Shown here: positions 48,386 through 56,637 of the stretch, piece after piece | How the letters are laid out: each line of letters begins with the position of its first letter | Numbering within the stretch: position 1 is the stretch's first letter | Translations under genes and position numbers: made by a program | From: Oscillospiraceae bacterium | Lineage (GTDB): Bacteria > Bacillota > Clostridia > Oscillospirales > Oscillospiraceae | Direction of reading: 5' to 3' | Length of the DNA: 64,000 nt | Assembly: GCA_021769865.1 (NCBI GenBank) | Contig: JAETSB010000007.1 | Location: 1-64,000, forward strand | Notes under the pieces: model-generated | Database searches by the model: none | What the model was told of the DNA's origin: nothing | Seen by the model: only the letters and a program-made list of their open reading frames with translations

Positions 48386-49787
48386 ACACCAATTTCTCAA
48401 AATAGAAGAATGTCCCGTCCTCCCCATTCCGCCGCATACAGGCGGAGAGCATCTTGAAGGACGCCTGATTTTCTCGGTAGCACTTGGCGAACACTCGGCC
48501 CAGGTGGAGCTTGTACAAGCCCCACTCCGCCGCCGCCGTGAACGCCTCCACGCCGTAGCCGTTCCCGGCGTAAGCCTTGTCGATCCGGCACCCCAGTTCC
48601 GCGCCGCCCCGGCAGTCGAAGTTGTACAGCACCGCCTCGCCGATGAGCTTTCCGTCCAGACGCACGGCGAAATTCACCGCCAGATGGTTCTCAAAGTCCC
48701 GCTTGGCAACGTTATAGAAGCTCCGCTCCTCCACCGGGCCCCCCAGGCCCGCCACGTCGTCATAGCCCCACCAGCGGTTCCGCTCCTGGTCCAGCACCAG
48801 GGCGTTGTAGGCGGGAATGTCCTTCTCCGTCAGGGCGGAGAGGGTCAGGCGGGCCGTCCGCACCGTGGGGATTTCCGTGATGTGGCGCATCAGCTCGTTC
48901 ATGGGCTCGAAGCGGTACTTGGGGGCCAGCTTGGCGGGGCCGTACTGGAGCTTGGAGGTCCGGAGGCCCTTGTCCGCCGCGTCATCCTCCCGGTCGATCC
49001 ACTGGCAGTTCCCCCCAAAGGCCAGGGCAAACGCCTGGACAAAGGCGGGGTACACGCCGGTGTAAGAGTACAGCGCCTTCTCAATATGGATGATGAGGGT
49101 GTCCCCGCAGCGCTCCGCCAGGGCCAGGGCGATGAGCTTGTCCCCGTCGAACATCCCTCCGGCCACGAACCAGGGCTTCCCCGCCAGCTTCAGCATCTTC
49201 TTCGCCAGCTTCAGCTCGTCCAGGGCTTTGGCGTTGTCCCCCTTGGGGAACTCCGCCTCGTAATCCCGCCAGAACCGCTCCACGGCGTCCATATTCTCCG
49301 CCGTCAGCGGCCGAACCTCCGCCTCCGGCCACTGGGCCCGGAACTTTTTGATGTGGTTCCGCTGGCCGGAGTAGCGGCGGCCGGTGAAGTACTGGAGATC
49401 CTCCCGGTAATACACATAGTCCCGCCAAGTGCGGATGTCGCTGACCCGGACGTAGGGGTAGCGGCTCAGCACCTTTCCCGCCAGGTGCTCCGGCACCATG
49501 GAGATCACCGGCAGCTGCCCCGCCTCCAGACAGTACGCCTCAATGGCCCGCAGGGCCGCGTCCACGTCCCCCTCCGGTCCCGGGACCGGGTAGTCGAAGT
49601 TCCAGCCATTGGCGTCCCGGTTTCGGACCACCAGGCAGCCCGCAATCTCCGCCCAGGCGGGGTGGAGCACCTTCTTCCACATGAGCTTGGTGCCCAGGGA
49701 GTACTCGCACAGGCCGTAATTACAATCCTTGTAGTAGCGGCGGAGCTTGGCGCCGTCCTGCTTGGTCACTGGTTTAAATTGTTGCAT
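48384..49787 (-). CDS. Fusion of lysyltransferase-like (DUF2156) and GNAT domains
   Basis: A 467-residue protein made of two acyltransferase-type parts. Residues ~1-290 match the C-terminal catalytic domain of phosphatidylglycerol lysyltransferase (DUF2156): LPVISMVPEHL, GRRYSGQRNHIKKF, FVAGGMFDGDKLIALALAER. Residues ~300-467 form a RimJ/RimL-type N-acetyltransferase (VRTARLTLSALTEKDIPAYN, AELGCRIDKAYAGNGYGVEAF). No membrane segment is seen, so it is not a full MprF. The start could be ATG 49787 (AGGATGGG upstream) or 49796. Activity unknown. Confidence 0.8.
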   Translation of the reverse strand: MQQFKPVTKQDGAKLRRYYKDCNYGLCEYSLGTKLMWKKVLHPAWAEIAGCLVVRNRDANGWNFDYPVPGPEGDVDAALRAIEAYCLEAGQLPVISMVPEHLAGKVLSRYPYVRVSDIRTWRDYVYYREDLQYFTGRRYSGQRNHIKKFRAQWPEAEVRPLTAENMDAVERFWRDYEAEFPKGDNAKALDELKLAKKMLKLAGKPWFVAGGMFDGDKLIALALAERCGDTLIIHIEKALYSYTGVYPAFVQAFALAFGGNCQWIDREDDAADKGLRTSKLQYGPAKLAPKYRFEPMNELMRHITEIPTVRTARLTLSALTEKDIPAYNALVLDQERNRWWGYDDVAGLGGPVEERSFYNVAKRDFENHLAVNFAVRLDGKLIGEAVLYNFDCRGGAELGCRIDKAYAGNGYGVEAFTAAAEWGLYKLHLGRVFAKCYRENQASFKMLSACMRRNGEDGTFFYFEKLV

Positions 49788-49907
49788 AAGTCCCATCCTT
49801 AGTTTTGTTTTGTAATAATTGTATCAAAAACCATGTTACGTCAAAGCGTGAAATGGACAGTTTTCCTTCTAGTAAAAACATTTTGTAAATTTTTTTTGTA
49901 TTTTTTC

Positions 49908-49936
49908 TTGACGAATGGATTTCCGTATAGTATATT
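49908..49936 (+). promoter_or_regulatory. Promoter of the second symporter
   Basis: TTGACG (49908-49913), 17-base spacer, TATATT (49931-49936), in an AT-rich region. Confidence 0.78.
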
Positions 49937-49969
49937 TGTTAATAATTACCGATAAGAGGAGGTATTTTT

Positions 49970-51517
49970 GTGGAAAATGAGAGAGGTTCATGGGGAAGCA
50001 ACTTAGGCTTCCTGATGGCTGCCATCGGCTCCGCCGTGGGCCTGGGCAACATCTGGGGCTTCCCCTACAAAATGGGCAAGTCCGGCGGTTTCGCGTTCCT
50101 GGTCATCTACGTGCTGCTGGCCATCTTCGTGGGCTTCAGCATCATGATGAGCGAGCTGGCCATGGGCCGGAAAACCGGCAAGGGCACCATCGGCGCCTAC
50201 CACGCCCTGTCCGCCCGCTTCAAGTGGGTGGGCTGGCTGGCGGTGTTCTCCCCCTTCGTCATCCTGAGCTTCTATACGGTTCTGGGCGGCTACTGCATCG
50301 AGTACATGTCTCTGAACCTCAGCAACCTGGCCTTCGGCGGGGCAGAGGTCAAGGCCGGCGCGGACCTGTTCGGTTCCATGCTGACCAATCCCTTCGGCTG
50401 CGTCATGTTCACCTTCCTGTTCATGATCATCTGCTACCTCATCAACCGGGGCGGCATCTCCGGCGGCATTGAGAAGTTCAACAACGTGGGCATGCCCGCC
50501 CTGTTCGTGATGCTGGTCATCATCATCATCCGCTCCGTTACCCTGCCCGGCGCGGCGGAGGGCTTGAAGTTCATGTTCCTCCCCGGCTACGCGGTGGAGG
50601 CGGGCTTCATTGAGAAGTCTCCCCGCCTCATCTCCGTTCTGGCTACCGCCGGCGGGCAGATGTTCTTCTCCCTGTCCCTGGCCATGGGCATCACCATCAC
50701 CTACGGCTCCTATATGAAAAAGGAGCAGAACATTGTGAAGAACTCCCTGGTGGTGGTCTTCGCGGACACGCTGGTGGCCATCATGGCGGGCATCGCCGTC
50801 ATTCCCGCCGCCGTGGCCACCTATGGCCCCAGCGCCACCCTCAGCGGCCCTAAGCTGCTGTTCATCACCCTTCAGGACGTGTTCCAGGCCATGGGCTCCA
50901 TCGGCCCCCTGTTCGGCGTGATCTTCTACCTGTTCGTGCTGGTAGCCGCTATTTCCTCCGCCATCGCCCTGATCGAGGTGGTTGTCACCTTCCTGCTGGA
51001 CCACGCGGAGAGCAAGGGCAAGCAGGGCAACCGGCCCAAGGTGGTGTTCTGGGTGTGCGTGGCGGTCATGCTTGAGGCGACTCTGGTGGCCGTGGACGGC
51101 CTGGGCAGCAACGGCATCTGGGTCCCCTTCCAGAAAATGATTGGCATCGGCCCCTGGAACGACTGCTGGCTGGACTTCATGGACGCCTTCTCCGAGGGTC
51201 TCGCCATGCCCGCCGGCGCGCTGATCATGAGCATCATGATCGGCTGGGAGCTCCGGACCAAGCCCATCACCGACGAGATCCACCACGGCGCGGAGCAGAT
51301 CCATTGGCTCAACGCCTTCATGAACATCTGCCTGAAGTTCATTGTCCCCGTGGCCATGGCCTTCATTCTGGGCGGCCAGATCGGCGACTTCTTCACCATG
51401 GACGCCGGGACCCAGGGCGAGAGCGTCTACTATATCGGCTATGTCATCGGCGCGGTCATCCTGCTGGTCTCCTGGCTGGTGGCCCTCAACTCTCCCAAGC
51501 GGAAGGAGCCGCTGTAA
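49970..51517 (+). CDS. Sodium-dependent amino acid symporter (NSS family), second copy
   Basis: A 515-residue NSS transporter with ~12 membrane helices. Helix 1 carries GSAVGLGNIWGFPYKMG (20-36), with Gly where the 37808 protein has Arg (GNIWRFP); helix 6 has GGQMFFSLSLAMGITITYGSY. The Trp-Arg to Trp-Gly change at the extracellular gate position is notable for the family. The start is GTG 49970 with AGAGGAGG upstream. It stands alone with its own promoter and terminator. Substrate unknown. Confidence 0.92.
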   Translation: MENERGSWGSNLGFLMAAIGSAVGLGNIWGFPYKMGKSGGFAFLVIYVLLAIFVGFSIMMSELAMGRKTGKGTIGAYHALSARFKWVGWLAVFSPFVILSFYTVLGGYCIEYMSLNLSNLAFGGAEVKAGADLFGSMLTNPFGCVMFTFLFMIICYLINRGGISGGIEKFNNVGMPALFVMLVIIIIRSVTLPGAAEGLKFMFLPGYAVEAGFIEKSPRLISVLATAGGQMFFSLSLAMGITITYGSYMKKEQNIVKNSLVVVFADTLVAIMAGIAVIPAAVATYGPSATLSGPKLLFITLQDVFQAMGSIGPLFGVIFYLFVLVAAISSAIALIEVVVTFLLDHAESKGKQGNRPKVVFWVCVAVMLEATLVAVDGLGSNGIWVPFQKMIGIGPWNDCWLDFMDAFSEGLAMPAGALIMSIMIGWELRTKPITDEIHHGAEQIHWLNAFMNICLKFIVPVAMAFILGGQIGDFFTMDAGTQGESVYYIGYVIGAVILLVSWLVALNSPKRKEPL

Positions 51518-51555
51518 GTTCAGTCTTCCCGGGGAAAATCCATTTTAGCCTTAAG

Positions 51556-51586
51556 CGGGCGGAGCTTCGGCTCCGCCCGTTTTTTT
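51556..51586 (+). terminator. Terminator after the second symporter
   Basis: Ten-base stem CGGGCGGAGC / GCTCCGCCCG capped by a stable TTCG tetraloop, followed by seven T residues. Confidence 0.95.
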
Positions 51587-51697
51587 GCCGGGCTCTCCCT
51601 ACTATATACCAGATTCGCCAAAAAAAGCAAGGCTTTTCTTGACCGGGCCGTTTCGCTCTGCTATGATGGTCCAAAGAATTTTACAGGAGGGATTCTC

Positions 51698-52303
51698 ATG
51701 ACCGAACAGGAAAAGCGCCTGGCCGGGAAGCTCTACTATCCGGCGGACCCGGAATTGACGGAGGCCCGGATGCGGGCCAAGCGGCTCTGTTACCGCCTCA
51801 ACACCCTGGCCCCCGACGACTTCCAGGGACGGGACGCCACGATCCGGGAGCTCTTCGGCCACGCCGGAAAGGATGCCTGGGTGGAGTCCAATTTCCGCTG
51901 TGACTACGGGACGCAGATCTCCGTGGGAGACTATTTCTACGCCAACTACGACTGCGTTTTTCTGGACGTCGCCCCCATCACCATTGGAAACCGGGTCTAC
52001 GTCGCCCCCCGGGTCTGCATCTACACGGTGAACCACCCCATGGTCCCCGAGGTGCGGAACACGGACCTGGAATATGGCCGCCCCGTCACCATTGAGGACA
52101 ACGTGTGGATCGGCGGCAACGTGGTCATCCTCCCTGGAGTCACCATCGGGGAGGGGGCGGTCGTCGCTGCCGGGTCCGTGGTCACCCGGGACATCCCGCC
52201 TCGGGCGGTGGCCGGGGGAAATCCCTGCCGTGTCATCCGCTCCCTGACGGAGGCGGACCGGGAGAAGTGGGAGGCCGCCCTTCGGGAGTACCGGGAACGC
52301 TGA
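51698..52303 (+). CDS. Sugar O-acetyltransferase (maltose/galactoside type)
   Basis: A 201-residue left-handed beta-helix acetyltransferase (Maa/LacA group) that moves acetyl from acetyl-CoA to a sugar. It has the N-terminal MAC domain (LAGKLYYPADPEL), hexapeptide repeats from ~60 to 185, and the catalytic His in YTVNHPM (~112). WIGGNVVILPGVTIGEGAVV binds CoA. All key residues are present. AGGAGGG lies before the ATG. The physiological sugar is unknown; such enzymes are thought to detoxify non-metabolised sugars. Confidence 0.92.
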   Translation: MTEQEKRLAGKLYYPADPELTEARMRAKRLCYRLNTLAPDDFQGRDATIRELFGHAGKDAWVESNFRCDYGTQISVGDYFYANYDCVFLDVAPITIGNRVYVAPRVCIYTVNHPMVPEVRNTDLEYGRPVTIEDNVWIGGNVVILPGVTIGEGAVVAAGSVVTRDIPPRAVAGGNPCRVIRSLTEADREKWEAALREYRER

Positions 52304-52309
52304 GCGCCC

Positions 52310-52335
52310 CAAGCCGCCCTGACCGGGCGGCTTTC
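52310..52335. terminator. Terminator between acetyltransferase and Nudix gene
   Basis: AAGCCGCCC / GGGCGGCTT around five bases, followed by TCT, between converging genes. Confidence 0.65.
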
Positions 52336-52803
52336 TCAGTGGAGCGGCTTCCCGTTCAGCGCCGCCGCCGTCAGCTTGTCCCCCTGGTAGCGGAGCTTGA
52401 GGGAGAAAAAGGGCGCGTCTTCCTCCAAGAGGCGGAGGAAGATCTTGTCTCCCTCCCACAGGGGCAGGGAGAGGAGGTCCGCCTTTTTAATCCAGGCCAG
52501 CTCCCCCTCATCGCAGGGGTGGGGCGTCCCCGTCCAGGCGGAGGCGGTGAAGAGGTGCATGTACTCCGTGGGGGCCTGGTCGGAGACAAAGGTCACCAAT
52601 CCCCGATAGCGATATTCCGTCAGCGTCAAGCCCGTCTCCTCGAAGCACTCCCGGAGCACACAGTCCTCGGGGCTTTCCCCGTCCTGGAACTTGCCTCCCA
52701 CGCCGATCCACTTCCCCTGGTTCACGTCGTGGTCCTTCTTCACCCGGTGGAGCATCAGATACTCGTCTCCCCGCTCCAGATAGCACAGGGTGGAATACAG
52801 CAT
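52336..52803 (-). CDS. Nudix hydrolase (8-oxo-dGTP diphosphatase-like)
   Basis: A 155-residue pyrophosphohydrolase. The Nudix box G37x5E43x7R51E52xxE55E56xG58 is complete (GKFQDGESPEDCVLRE...). This form, starting LYSTLCYLERGDEYLMLHR, is close to MutT/YtkD-like enzymes that clean oxidised nucleotides in Firmicutes. GGAGAGAGA lies before the ATG. Monocistronic. Substrate inferred. Confidence 0.9.
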   Translation of the reverse strand: MLYSTLCYLERGDEYLMLHRVKKDHDVNQGKWIGVGGKFQDGESPEDCVLRECFEETGLTLTEYRYRGLVTFVSDQAPTEYMHLFTASAWTGTPHPCDEGELAWIKKADLLSLPLWEGDKIFLRLLEEDAPFFSLKLRYQGDKLTAAALNGKPLH

Positions 52804-52940
52804 GCGCGTCTCTCTCCTTCCCGCGGCGGACGCCGCTTAAACTTTATTATACCTTCCCTGGCCGGAAAAGAAAAGGCTTTACATTTCGGAACAAATGTTC
52901 TATAATAATTTCATCATTCTGCCGGGAGAGGAGGTCTTCC

Positions 52941-53456
52941 ATGCGGTCCAGACAAATTAGCTGCTGCTTCACCGGGCACCGCCCCGAGAAGCTGCCCTGG
53001 CGCTACCATGAGACGGACCCCCGCTGTCTGTCCCTGAAACGGCGGATCGCCGACGCGGCGGAGGCCGCCTATGAGGAGGGCTACCGCCACTTCCTCTGCG
53101 GCATGGCCCTGGGCTGCGATCTCTATTTCTGCGAGGCTGTCCTGGCCCTCCGGGAGACACACCCGGACATCACCGTGGAGGCCGCCATCCCCTGCCCCAC
53201 CCAGCCAGACGCCTGGCCTCCGGACCAGCGGGAGCGGTACAGGCGCCTGGTGGCGGCTTGCGATTTCGAGACCCTGGTCTCCGTCAAATACACGCCCTCC
53301 TGCATGCTGCGGCGGGACCGCTACATGGTGGACCACGCCTCCCTGCTCATCGCCGCCTTTGACGGCACCCCCGGCGGCACCCAATATACCATGCAGTACG
53401 CCATGAGCCGCGGGCTCTCCATTGCGGACCTGCCCCTGCTGCTGGAGGAGCCCTGA
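52941..53456 (+). CDS. SLOG-family nucleotide-binding protein (DUF1273-like)
   Basis: A 171-residue Rossmann-like protein of the SLOG superfamily: CCFTGHRPEKLPWRY (8-22), GMALGCDLYFCEAVL (~54-68), PDAWPPDQRERY. Members bind nucleotide ligands and are used in signalling or nucleotide metabolism; the closest known type is YpsA/DUF1273. GGGAGAGGAGG lies before the ATG. Role unknown. It is followed by the germination protease gene with an 82-base gap. Confidence 0.82.
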   Translation: MRSRQISCCFTGHRPEKLPWRYHETDPRCLSLKRRIADAAEAAYEEGYRHFLCGMALGCDLYFCEAVLALRETHPDITVEAAIPCPTQPDAWPPDQRERYRRLVAACDFETLVSVKYTPSCMLRRDRYMVDHASLLIAAFDGTPGGTQYTMQYAMSRGLSIADLPLLLEEP

Positions 53457-53538
53457 ATTTTTCAGGGCTCTTTTCGCATATTCCGCCGCTTTCCGCAAAA
53501 CCTAACGCCGGAAATTTTTCGGTTTGGGAGGCGGCTCG

Positions 53539-54435
53539 ATGTTTGCAAAGCGCACCGACCTGGCCCTGGAGGCCCGGGAGCTCTGGCAGGAATCCGCAGA
53601 GAAAACCACCCGACTCTCCGGCGTCAAGGCCACAAAGTCCCGGGAGGAGGGCTACCCGGTGACCCGGGTGGAAATCCTGGACCAGCGGGGGGAGGAGGCC
53701 CTGGGAAAGCCCCGGGGTAATTACCTCACCATTGACCTCACCAGCTTCTGGCAGCGGAAGGCGGACTTTTTCGAGCGGGCCGTCCGGGCGGTGGGAACCC
53801 AGCTGAAGGCCATGCTCCCGGCGGAGGGCCCCGCCCTGGTGGTGGGTCTGGGGAACGCCGCCATGACCCCGGACGCCGTGGGCCCCCTGGCGGCGGACAG
53901 CGTGCTGGTCACCCGGCACCTCATCGCCGCCATGCCGAAACACTTCGCCGGGTTCCGGCCTGTGGCGGTGTTCCGGGCGGGGGTGCTGGGCACCACCGGC
54001 GTGGAGTCCGCCGAGGCCGTCCGGGGACTGGTGGAGCAGGTGAAGCCCTCCCTGGTCATCGCCATCGACGCCCTGGCCGCCCGGCGGGTGGGGCGGATGT
54101 GCGCCACGATCCAACTCTCGGACACGGGCATCGTCCCCGGCTCCGGCGTGGGGAATCACCGGGCGGCCCTGAACCGGGAGACCCTGGGGGTCCCGGTGTT
54201 CGCCATCGGCGTGCCCACGGTGGTGGAGGCGGCTACCCTGGCGGCGGACCTGCTGGAGGAGGCGGGCATCCCGGAGCTGGACGAAACCCGCCTCCGCCAC
54301 GGAAAGGCCCCCCTGACGGTGACCACCCGGGACGTGGACCAGCAGGTCCGGGAGCTGAGCAAGGTGGTGGGCTACGGCGTGAACTGGGCCTTGCAGGACT
54401 TGGAGATCGAGGAAATCAACGCCTTATTAGCCTAA
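53539..54435 (+). CDS. gpr: Spore germination protease GPR
   Basis: A 298-residue protease that degrades small acid-soluble spore proteins when a spore germinates. The N-terminus FAKRTDLALEARELW is the conserved pro-region and start of the mature enzyme. The central segment VVGLGNAAMTPDAVGPLAAD (~102-121) is the family hallmark, with a later LSDTGIVPGSGVGNHR. ATG 53539 has GGGAGG upstream. Its presence is direct evidence that the host forms endospores. It is normally made in the forespore under sigma-G; I did not find a clear sigma-G promoter. Confidence 0.95.
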   Translation: MFAKRTDLALEARELWQESAEKTTRLSGVKATKSREEGYPVTRVEILDQRGEEALGKPRGNYLTIDLTSFWQRKADFFERAVRAVGTQLKAMLPAEGPALVVGLGNAAMTPDAVGPLAADSVLVTRHLIAAMPKHFAGFRPVAVFRAGVLGTTGVESAEAVRGLVEQVKPSLVIAIDALAARRVGRMCATIQLSDTGIVPGSGVGNHRAALNRETLGVPVFAIGVPTVVEAATLAADLLEEAGIPELDETRLRHGKAPLTVTTRDVDQQVRELSKVVGYGVNWALQDLEIEEINALLA

Positions 54436-54469
54436 CACAATAACGTTTCGTATTTTAAACCGCAAAAAA

Positions 54470-54498
54470 ATCCCCGGCGGATCTCCTCCGCCGGGGAT
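54470..54498. terminator. Bidirectional terminator, gpr and rnc
   Basis: ATCCCCGGCGGA / TCCGCCGGGGAT around five bases. Seven A residues on the left give a T-run for the minus strand; the right has TCGTTTT. Confidence 0.92.
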
Positions 54499-54505
54499 GC
54501 TCGTT

Positions 54506-55186
54506 TTATTCAGGCAGGTGCTCCAGCGCGCTGCGGGCGGCGGCCTGTTCCGCCTCCTTCTTGCTGTGGCCGGAACCGGACCCGATGGGCGCGCCGTTCA
54601 GCAGCACCTCCGCCGCGAAGGTCTTGGCATGGTCCGGGCCCCGCTCACCCACCATGCGGTAGATCAGCACCTGGTCCGCCTGGCGCTGGACCAGCTCCTG
54701 GAGGGCCGTCTTGTAGTCCCGGCGGCGCTCCTCCACCACCTCTTCCCGCTCCGCGTCCAGCAGAACCCGGTGAATCAGCGCCGAGGCGGCGGCAATGCCC
54801 CCGTCCAGGTAGACCGCGGCGAACACCGCCTCCGTGGCATCCGCCAGAATGGAGGTCCGGGTCCGGCCGCCGCCGGACTCCTCTCCCCGGCCCAGGCGCA
54901 GATAGGCCCCCAGGTTCAGCTTCTTGGCCACCTCGTAGAGGCTCTGCTCACAGACCAGGGCCGCCCGGATGCGGGTCAGATCCCCCTCCGGCAGGTCCGG
55001 GTGGTGGGCGAAGAGGAACTCCGCCGTCACGAAGCCCAGCACGGAGTCTCCCAGGAACTCCAGCCGCTCATTGCTGGACAGATGCTCCACCCGGTGCTCG
55101 TTGGCGTAGGAGCTGTGGCACAGGGCCTCCTCCAGCAGCGCGTGATTCTGGAAGGTGTAATTCAGTTTTTTCTCCAGTTCCTGCAT
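54506..55186 (-). CDS. rnc: Ribonuclease III
   Basis: Double-strand-specific RNase (226 residues) for rRNA and mRNA processing. It has the signature NERLEFLGDSVL (39-50), a second catalytic acidic pair in DATEAVFAAVYLDGG, and a C-terminal double-stranded RNA-binding domain (~155-225, HSKKEAEQAAARSAL). ATG 55186 has GAGAGGA upstream. It follows acpP in the conserved plsX-acpP-rnc order of Firmicutes. Confidence 0.96.
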   Translation of the reverse strand: MQELEKKLNYTFQNHALLEEALCHSSYANEHRVEHLSSNERLEFLGDSVLGFVTAEFLFAHHPDLPEGDLTRIRAALVCEQSLYEVAKKLNLGAYLRLGRGEESGGGRTRTSILADATEAVFAAVYLDGGIAAASALIHRVLLDAEREEVVEERRRDYKTALQELVQRQADQVLIYRMVGERGPDHAKTFAAEVLLNGAPIGSGSGHSKKEAEQAAARSALEHLPE

Positions 55187-55233
55187 GACGGTCCTCTCTG
55201 AAAGGGCGCCCCGTAGAAACACGGGGCGGGCGC

Positions 55234-55482
55234 TTACTTATTCAGCTTGCCGGCCAGGTAGTTCACCGCGTCGCCCACGGTCTTGAGGGAGGAGAGCTCC
55301 TCTTCCTCGATCTCGCCGACCTCGAATTCCTCTTCCATGGCCATGACCAGCTCCACCAGGTCCACGGAGTCCGCCCCCAGGTCCCCCTCAAAAGCGGTGT
55401 CCATGCCGATCTCCTCCGGCTCCTTGGCGAACTGCTCCGCCACCAGCTCCCGCAGGATCTTCAAAATCTCTTCGTTTGACAT
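55234..55482 (-). CDS. acpP: Acyl carrier protein
   Basis: An 82-residue acidic helical protein that carries growing acyl chains. The phosphopantetheine site is Ser39 in GADSVDLVELV. AAGGAG lies before the ATG. It is between plsX (79-base gap) and rnc (47-base gap). It has the usual length plus a few residues. Confidence 0.95.
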   Translation of the reverse strand: MSNEEILKILRELVAEQFAKEPEEIGMDTAFEGDLGADSVDLVELVMAMEEEFEVGEIEEEELSSLKTVGDAVNYLAGKLNK

Positions 55483-55561
55483 TGCCGTTTCACTCCTTCA
55501 CAGACTTGCTCTATTAGAGGCTTTTCATGAAGCCTATCATACGGCAATTGCCGCTGTGCTG

Positions 55562-56608
55562 TCAAGGGGCATCCGGCAAATTTTGCCTATCCGTCCCGAC
55601 TTTCATCAATTCGATGTTCTCCTGCACGTCCGCGATGAAGCCGCTGGCGGCGTACTCCTCCGCCCGGAGGATGGCGTTGCGGACGGCCCGGGCGTCGGAG
55701 GAGCCGTGGGCCTTGATGACGGGCTTGGAGATCCCCAGGAAGGGAGTCCCTCCCACCTCGCTGGGGTCCAGCAGCTTTTTCATCTCCGCCAGGTCCCCCT
55801 TGACCAGCCCCGCGGCGATCTTGTTCTTCCCGCTGGAGAGGAAGACCTTCTTCAATTCCTTCAGCAGGAACTTGGCGGTGCCCTCCAGGGATTTCAGCAT
55901 CACGTTCCCGGTGAAGCCGTCGGCCACCAGCACGTCCGCCCCGCCCAGCATGGCGTCGCTCGCCTCCAGGTTGCCCACAAAGTTCAGCCGCCCGGCCTCC
56001 GCCGCCTCCGTCAGCAGGGCGTGGGTCTCCTGGCGGAGCTTGTCGCCCTTCTCCGACTCCGCGCCGATGTTCAGCAGGGCCACCCGGGGCCGCTCCACTC
56101 CCAAAACCCGCCTGGCGTAGTAATTCCCCAGGTAGGCGAACTGGAGCAGGTACTCCGGTGTGCACTCGGCGTTGGCCCCGCAGTCGCACAGGAGCATCTT
56201 TCCCTCCGCCGTGGGGAGCACCGGCCCCATGGCCGCCCGGCGGATGCCCCGGATGCGCTTCACTACCAGAGTCGCCCCGGCGAGCAATGCCCCGGTGGAC
56301 CCGGCGGAGACGAAGGCGTCCCCCTCCCCGCTTTTCAGCAGGTTCAAGCCCACCGTCAGGGAGGAGTCCTTTTTCCGCTTGAAGGCGGTGGCGGGGTCGT
56401 CGGCGATCTCCACCACCTCCGACGCATCCCGGAGCTCCACCCCGGAGGGGAGGTTTTTCTCCCCGCACTGCTCCACGGCCTTCAGGATGTCGGCCATGCG
56501 GCCCACCAGCAGCACGTTGGTCCCAACCTGCTTATGGGCCTCCAGAGCTCCCTGGACCAGGGCCAGAGGGGCGTTGTCTCCGCCCATGGCGTCCACGATG
56601 ATCTTCAT
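55562..56608 (-). CDS. plsX: Phosphate acyltransferase PlsX
   Basis: Makes acyl-phosphate from acyl-ACP, the first step of phospholipid synthesis in Gram-positive bacteria. The 348-residue protein starts KIIVDAMGGDNAPLALVQGA and has FVSAGSTGALLAG (~99-111), LCDCGANAEC and DGFTGNVMLKSLEG, all typical of PlsX. AGGGAGGG lies before the ATG. No FapR operator was recognised upstream. Confidence 0.96.
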   Translation of the reverse strand: MKIIVDAMGGDNAPLALVQGALEAHKQVGTNVLLVGRMADILKAVEQCGEKNLPSGVELRDASEVVEIADDPATAFKRKKDSSLTVGLNLLKSGEGDAFVSAGSTGALLAGATLVVKRIRGIRRAAMGPVLPTAEGKMLLCDCGANAECTPEYLLQFAYLGNYYARRVLGVERPRVALLNIGAESEKGDKLRQETHALLTEAAEAGRLNFVGNLEASDAMLGGADVLVADGFTGNVMLKSLEGTAKFLLKELKKVFLSSGKNKIAAGLVKGDLAEMKKLLDPSEVGGTPFLGISKPVIKAHGSSDARAVRNAILRAEEYAASGFIADVQENIELMKVGTDRQNLPDAP

Positions 56609-56637
56609 GCTTGACCCTCCCTTTTGTTAATCTCTGT

